DNA of 64,000 nucleotides, taken from NCBI GenBank assembly GCA_900103495.1, contig FMWZ01000006.1, positions 62,001-126,000 of the forward strand, read 5' to 3'. The notes under the pieces are model-generated. The model was not told the origin of the DNA and did no database searches. It saw only the letters and a program-made list of their open reading frames with translations. Positions within the stretch are counted from its first letter, which is position 1; each line of letters starts with the position of its first letter. The translations under genes were made by a program, and so were the position numbers. The stretch is from Lachnospiraceae bacterium G11. GTDB lineage: Bacteria > Bacillota > Clostridia > Lachnospirales > Lachnospiraceae. Positions 62,085 to 64,000 of this stretch are shown here, piece after piece.

Positions 62085-62342
62085 ATGGAAAATGTTTTAG
62101 TGTTTGAAGATTTGGAGAAGGTAGAAGAAAGAAGGTTGGCTGAAGCTCTTAAAGATGTTGATATGGAAACACTGGTCAGGGCCTGCGCCGGAACATCCCC
62201 AAGTAATAAGGCTTACATCAGGGGAGTGGTGGACTCAGGAAAGTTTGACGCTTTGTTGAAAGAGTTCCCACCGACAAGAATAGAGGAAATTGATAGAGCT
62301 CAAAATGAAATACTTGAATTTGTTATGAAAGGGATGCGATAA
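62085..62342 (+). CDS. Stand-alone FliG C-terminal domain protein
   Basis: 85 residues. The sequence VLVFEDLEKVEERRLAEALKDV lines up with the start of the flagellar FliG C-terminal domain (FxFEDLxxVDDRxLQxxLxEV). ALKDVD-METLVRACAG continues the same helices, and TRIEEIDRAQNEILEFVMKGMR matches the final FliG helix (VRLxxVExAQxxI). FliG itself is about 330 residues with N and middle domains; here only the torque-ring domain is present and no flagellar genes are nearby. GGGAGG ribosome site 47 nt after the hydrolase. The stop codon lies in the terminator loop. Confidence 0.75.
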   Translation: MENVLVFEDLEKVEERRLAEALKDVDMETLVRACAGTSPSNKAYIRGVVDSGKFDALLKEFPPTRIEEIDRAQNEILEFVMKGMR

Positions 62343-62360
62343 GCATCCCTTTTCTTTTTG
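62328..62360 (+). terminator. Terminator overlapping the FliG-like stop codon
   Basis: AAAGGGATGC-GATAA-GCATCCCTTTT followed by CTTTTT; the loop carries the TAA stop. Confidence 0.9.
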
Positions 62361-62496
62361 CCTGATATTTGATAAACTGTCTTTGAATTACATTCGTTGG
62401 ATCTGGATATAAGTTGAATCACATGGCAGTTCTGCCAATTATTCCCAATTTATAAAATATAGGGACTGTACCAGGGGGTATTTTTGTATTTGAAAA

Positions 62497-62517
62497 TGTA
62501 ACACGATTTGTGTTGCA
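62497..62517 (+). promoter_or_regulatory. Candidate BrnA operator
   Basis: TGTAACAC-GATTT-GTGTTGCA, an 8-bp-arm inverted repeat with one mismatch, 23 bp before the BrnT start. BrnTA operons are typically self-repressed at such a site. Confidence 0.55.
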
Positions 62518-62539
62518 TAAAGTATTACATGGAGGTATC

Positions 62540-62839
62540 ATGAACTTAAGAACAAGAATTAATTTTGAATGGGACCCAGAAAAAGAGCGGGTTAACATTC
62601 AGAAACATAAAATTGATTTCAAGACAGCAGCTCAGGTATTTGATGATATTAACAGGTTTGTTAGGTATGATGAAAACCACAGCATAGAAGAAGACAGGTA
62701 TATTGCTACAGGCTTCTGCAAAGGCTGCTTCATCGTCGTAACAGTGGTATTTACCGTTAGACTTGAAACTTTCAGGATTATATCTGCCCGTCCTGCAACA
62801 AAAGAGGAAAGAAAGGAGTATATTTATGGCCTTAGTTAA
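62540..62839 (+). CDS. brnT: BrnT-family ribonuclease toxin
   Basis: 99 residues. FEWDPEKERVNIQKHKIDFKTAAQVFDD is the BrnT opening (Asp-Pro-x-K, N-x-x-K-H), then RYIATGF and RIISARPATKEERKEY, the family's catalytic Arg/Glu end. An mRNA-cleaving RelE-like fold. ATG at 62540 has ATGGAGG upstream; an in-frame ATG at 62510 is less likely. Overlaps the antitoxin by 14 nt. Confidence 0.93.
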   Translation: MNLRTRINFEWDPEKERVNIQKHKIDFKTAAQVFDDINRFVRYDENHSIEEDRYIATGFCKGCFIVVTVVFTVRLETFRIISARPATKEERKEYIYGLS

Positions 62840-63191
62840 AATGTCGCTTGACCCATTCAAGCCACTTCCACCCTTAACTGAAGAACAGATTAAAATGCTT
62901 GAGGAAGCTGAAAAGATGCCATTTGTCTACGACGAAGAGAACCCGCCGCTTACAAAAGAACAACTTAAGCAGATGAAGCATATCGATGAATTCACAGAAG
63001 AAGAACTGAAAAAATATAAGGGATTGGCTATTCTGAAAAGATATGATGAATGCAAGAAAACAGTTTCCCTTCGCCTTCCTGCGAAAACTATCCGCAAGGC
63101 AAAATCTTTAGGGAAGGGGTACACATCTATCCTTGCCAGAATTATTGAGTACGGCTTGGACCATGAAGAAATCCTCGAGAAATGTTTATAG
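62826..63191 (+). CDS. brnA: BrnA-like antitoxin with ribbon-helix-helix C-terminus
   Basis: 121 residues. An extended Pro/Glu/Lys-rich N-terminus (about 1-70) that would wrap the toxin, then KKTVSLRLPAKTIRKAKSL with GYTSILARIIEYGL, a ribbon-helix-helix domain for DNA binding and dimerisation. AAAGGAG upstream of the ATG. Second gene of the toxin-first operon, ended by the terminator at 63197. Confidence 0.88.
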   Translation: MALVKMSLDPFKPLPPLTEEQIKMLEEAEKMPFVYDEENPPLTKEQLKQMKHIDEFTEEELKKYKGLAILKRYDECKKTVSLRLPAKTIRKAKSLGKGYTSILARIIEYGLDHEEILEKCL

Positions 63192-63196
63192 GAAAC

Positions 63197-63231
63197 AAAA
63201 ACGGGACGCGCATAGCCGCGTCCCGTTTTTG
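63197..63231 (+). terminator. Terminator of brnTA
   Basis: ACGGGACGCG-CATAGC-CGCGTCCCGT (63201-63226) with A-run before and TTTTT after. Confidence 0.93.
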
Positions 63232-63289
63232 TTTATTCATTAAGAAAATGTAAAAGAGTAAAGGAAGTATTAAGAATCTTCAAACCCTA

Positions 63290-63319
63290 TTGCAAAGGTT
63301 GTTTAAGGGGTGATATATT
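63290..63319 (+). promoter_or_regulatory. Promoter of the M13 peptidase gene
   Basis: TTGCAA (63290-63295), 18-bp spacer, TATATT (63314-63319). Confidence 0.5.
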
Positions 63320-63385
63320 TACCTTCGTCGACCCGCCGCAAAGCACGTGCCAGTCGACAAAGATAGACAATTGAGAGGAGAAAGT

Positions 63386-64000
63386 ATGAAGAAAAAACTG
63401 ATTGCTTCAGTTCTTGCTGCCCTCATGGTTGCCCAGATTGTGGGCTGTGCTGCGAAAGCACCTGAGACTGCAACAACAGAAGTAGAGGAAGAAATCACGG
63501 ATGAACAAGCTTCCGATGGCGAAGCCGTCGAGGAAGCAACGGATGAATCCGATGAAGAAAAGGGAAAGGGCGGCACACCCTGGATCGATTCCGACATTAA
63601 ATCAAACGTTACAGCAGACATGGAGGTAAGTCCCAAAGACGACTTACACCTTTTCGCCAATAAGGAGTGGATCCTTAACAACGACATTCCCGAAGGATAC
63701 ACTTCATGGAGCCAGTATTCCAAGCGTGGTCTTGATGTGAAGAATCAGTGCATCGAGCTTCTTAAGGACGAGACCATTGAGGGTCACGACGCAGACCTGG
63801 TTCGCACCTACAACAAATTAATCCTTGACTGGGATGCCAGAAATAAAGCCGGAGTTTCCGGTATCAAGGAAGTCTACGATAAGATCCTTGCTGTCAAAAA
63901 CATCGATGATCTCAACAAACTTCTTACCGACGATTCCACCAAACTTAAGGTGGAGAATTTCATGGGATACGGCGTAGGCCAGGGCCTCAATGATCCAGAG
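63386..64000 (+). CDS. M13-family (neprilysin/PepO-like) metallopeptidase lipoprotein, 3' end cut by window
   Basis: 205 codons to the window edge, still open. Signal MKKKLIASVLAALMVAQIVGC with lipobox IVGC, a Glu/Asp/Thr linker (about 25-60), then the N-terminal part of an M13 peptidase: KDDLHLFANKEWILNNDIPE, like 'DDFYxYVNGxWL' in PepO, and the following helices. The zinc HExxH site of about residue 500 onward lies beyond the window. GAGAGGAG ribosome site. A surface peptidase that degrades small peptides. Confidence 0.87.
   Translation, partial: MKKKLIASVLAALMVAQIVGCAAKAPETATTEVEEEITDEQASDGEAVEEATDESDEEKGKGGTPWIDSDIKSNVTADMEVSPKDDLHLFANKEWILNNDIPEGYTSWSQYSKRGLDVKNQCIELLKDETIEGHDADLVRTYNKLILDWDARNKAGVSGIKEVYDKILAVKNIDDLNKLLTDDSTKLKVENFMGYGVGQGLNDPE

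Overview
The window looks like a chromosomal piece of a Lachnospiraceae-type Firmicute (Butyrivibrio/Pseudobutyrivibrio-like). That is an inference from strong AGGAGG ribosome sites, moderate GC, many LytTR, two-component and hybrid-kinase regulators, CotH/VTC/DUF4956 genes, Rpn-type nucleases and the lack of LPS or other Gram-negative envelope genes. Almost all genes lie on the + strand in short operons; only a small lipoprotein (17.05-17.37 kb) and a hybrid histidine kinase (23.07-25.30 kb) are on the - strand.

Layout. 0-7.6 kb: a membrane-anchored GH3 hexosaminidase, a MATE exporter, an AT-rich TetR/membrane-protein pair that looks acquired, tRNA-Gly(GCC), a ribbon-helix-helix autoregulator, a YcaQ-type DNA glycosylase and an AraC/GyrI regulator. 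7.6-13.8 kb: two ABC-2 exporter operons, each with its own regulator and recognisable operator. One is an ArsR-type repressor with matching operators in front of itself and the transporter. The other is a LytTR/DUF3021 pair with a 21-bp-spaced direct repeat. 13.8-22 kb: a four-unit 75-bp repeat array, CstA, an acidic lipoprotein, then an ECF sigma / small membrane protein / multispan protein / PrsW protease operon, a secreted DUF6273 protein and an orphan paralogue of the small (anti-sigma-like) protein. 22-34 kb: Rpn nuclease, hybrid kinase, flavin oxidoreductase, YitT, a two-component system, and a VTC-DUF4956-CotH operon flanked by 216-bp inverted repeats. 34-39.4 kb: a TetR-controlled sugar kinase / class II aldolase / GtrA / class III aminotransferase operon. 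39.5-51.4 kb: hybrid kinase plus LuxR-type response regulator, small lipoproteins, and a second-messenger cluster (metallo-beta-lactamase fold, GAF-HD-GYP, FecR, CHASE2-adenylate cyclase).

The most striking system is at 51.4-61.0 kb. A promoter drives a 39-codon cysteine-rich leader ORF followed by an intrinsic terminator and a LysR regulator. Next comes an operon for a nitrogenase-like reductase (NifD-, NifK-, NifH- and NifB-like proteins), a MetNIQ importer and cysteine synthase. The absence of nifE/N/V, the sulfur transport and assimilation partners, and the cysteine-codon leader argue for a carbon-sulfur-cleaving sulfur-salvage reductase of the methylthio-alkane reductase type rather than nitrogen fixation. 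The cysteine attenuator appears to control its regulator.

The end of the window holds an alpha/beta hydrolase, a stand-alone FliG C-terminal domain protein, a BrnTA toxin-antitoxin pair and the start of an M13 metallopeptidase. Palindromic REP-like repeats built around GGGGAC(A/T)GTCCCC occur eight times between 1.7 and 35 kb. Four of them supply the TAG stop codon of the gene they abut.
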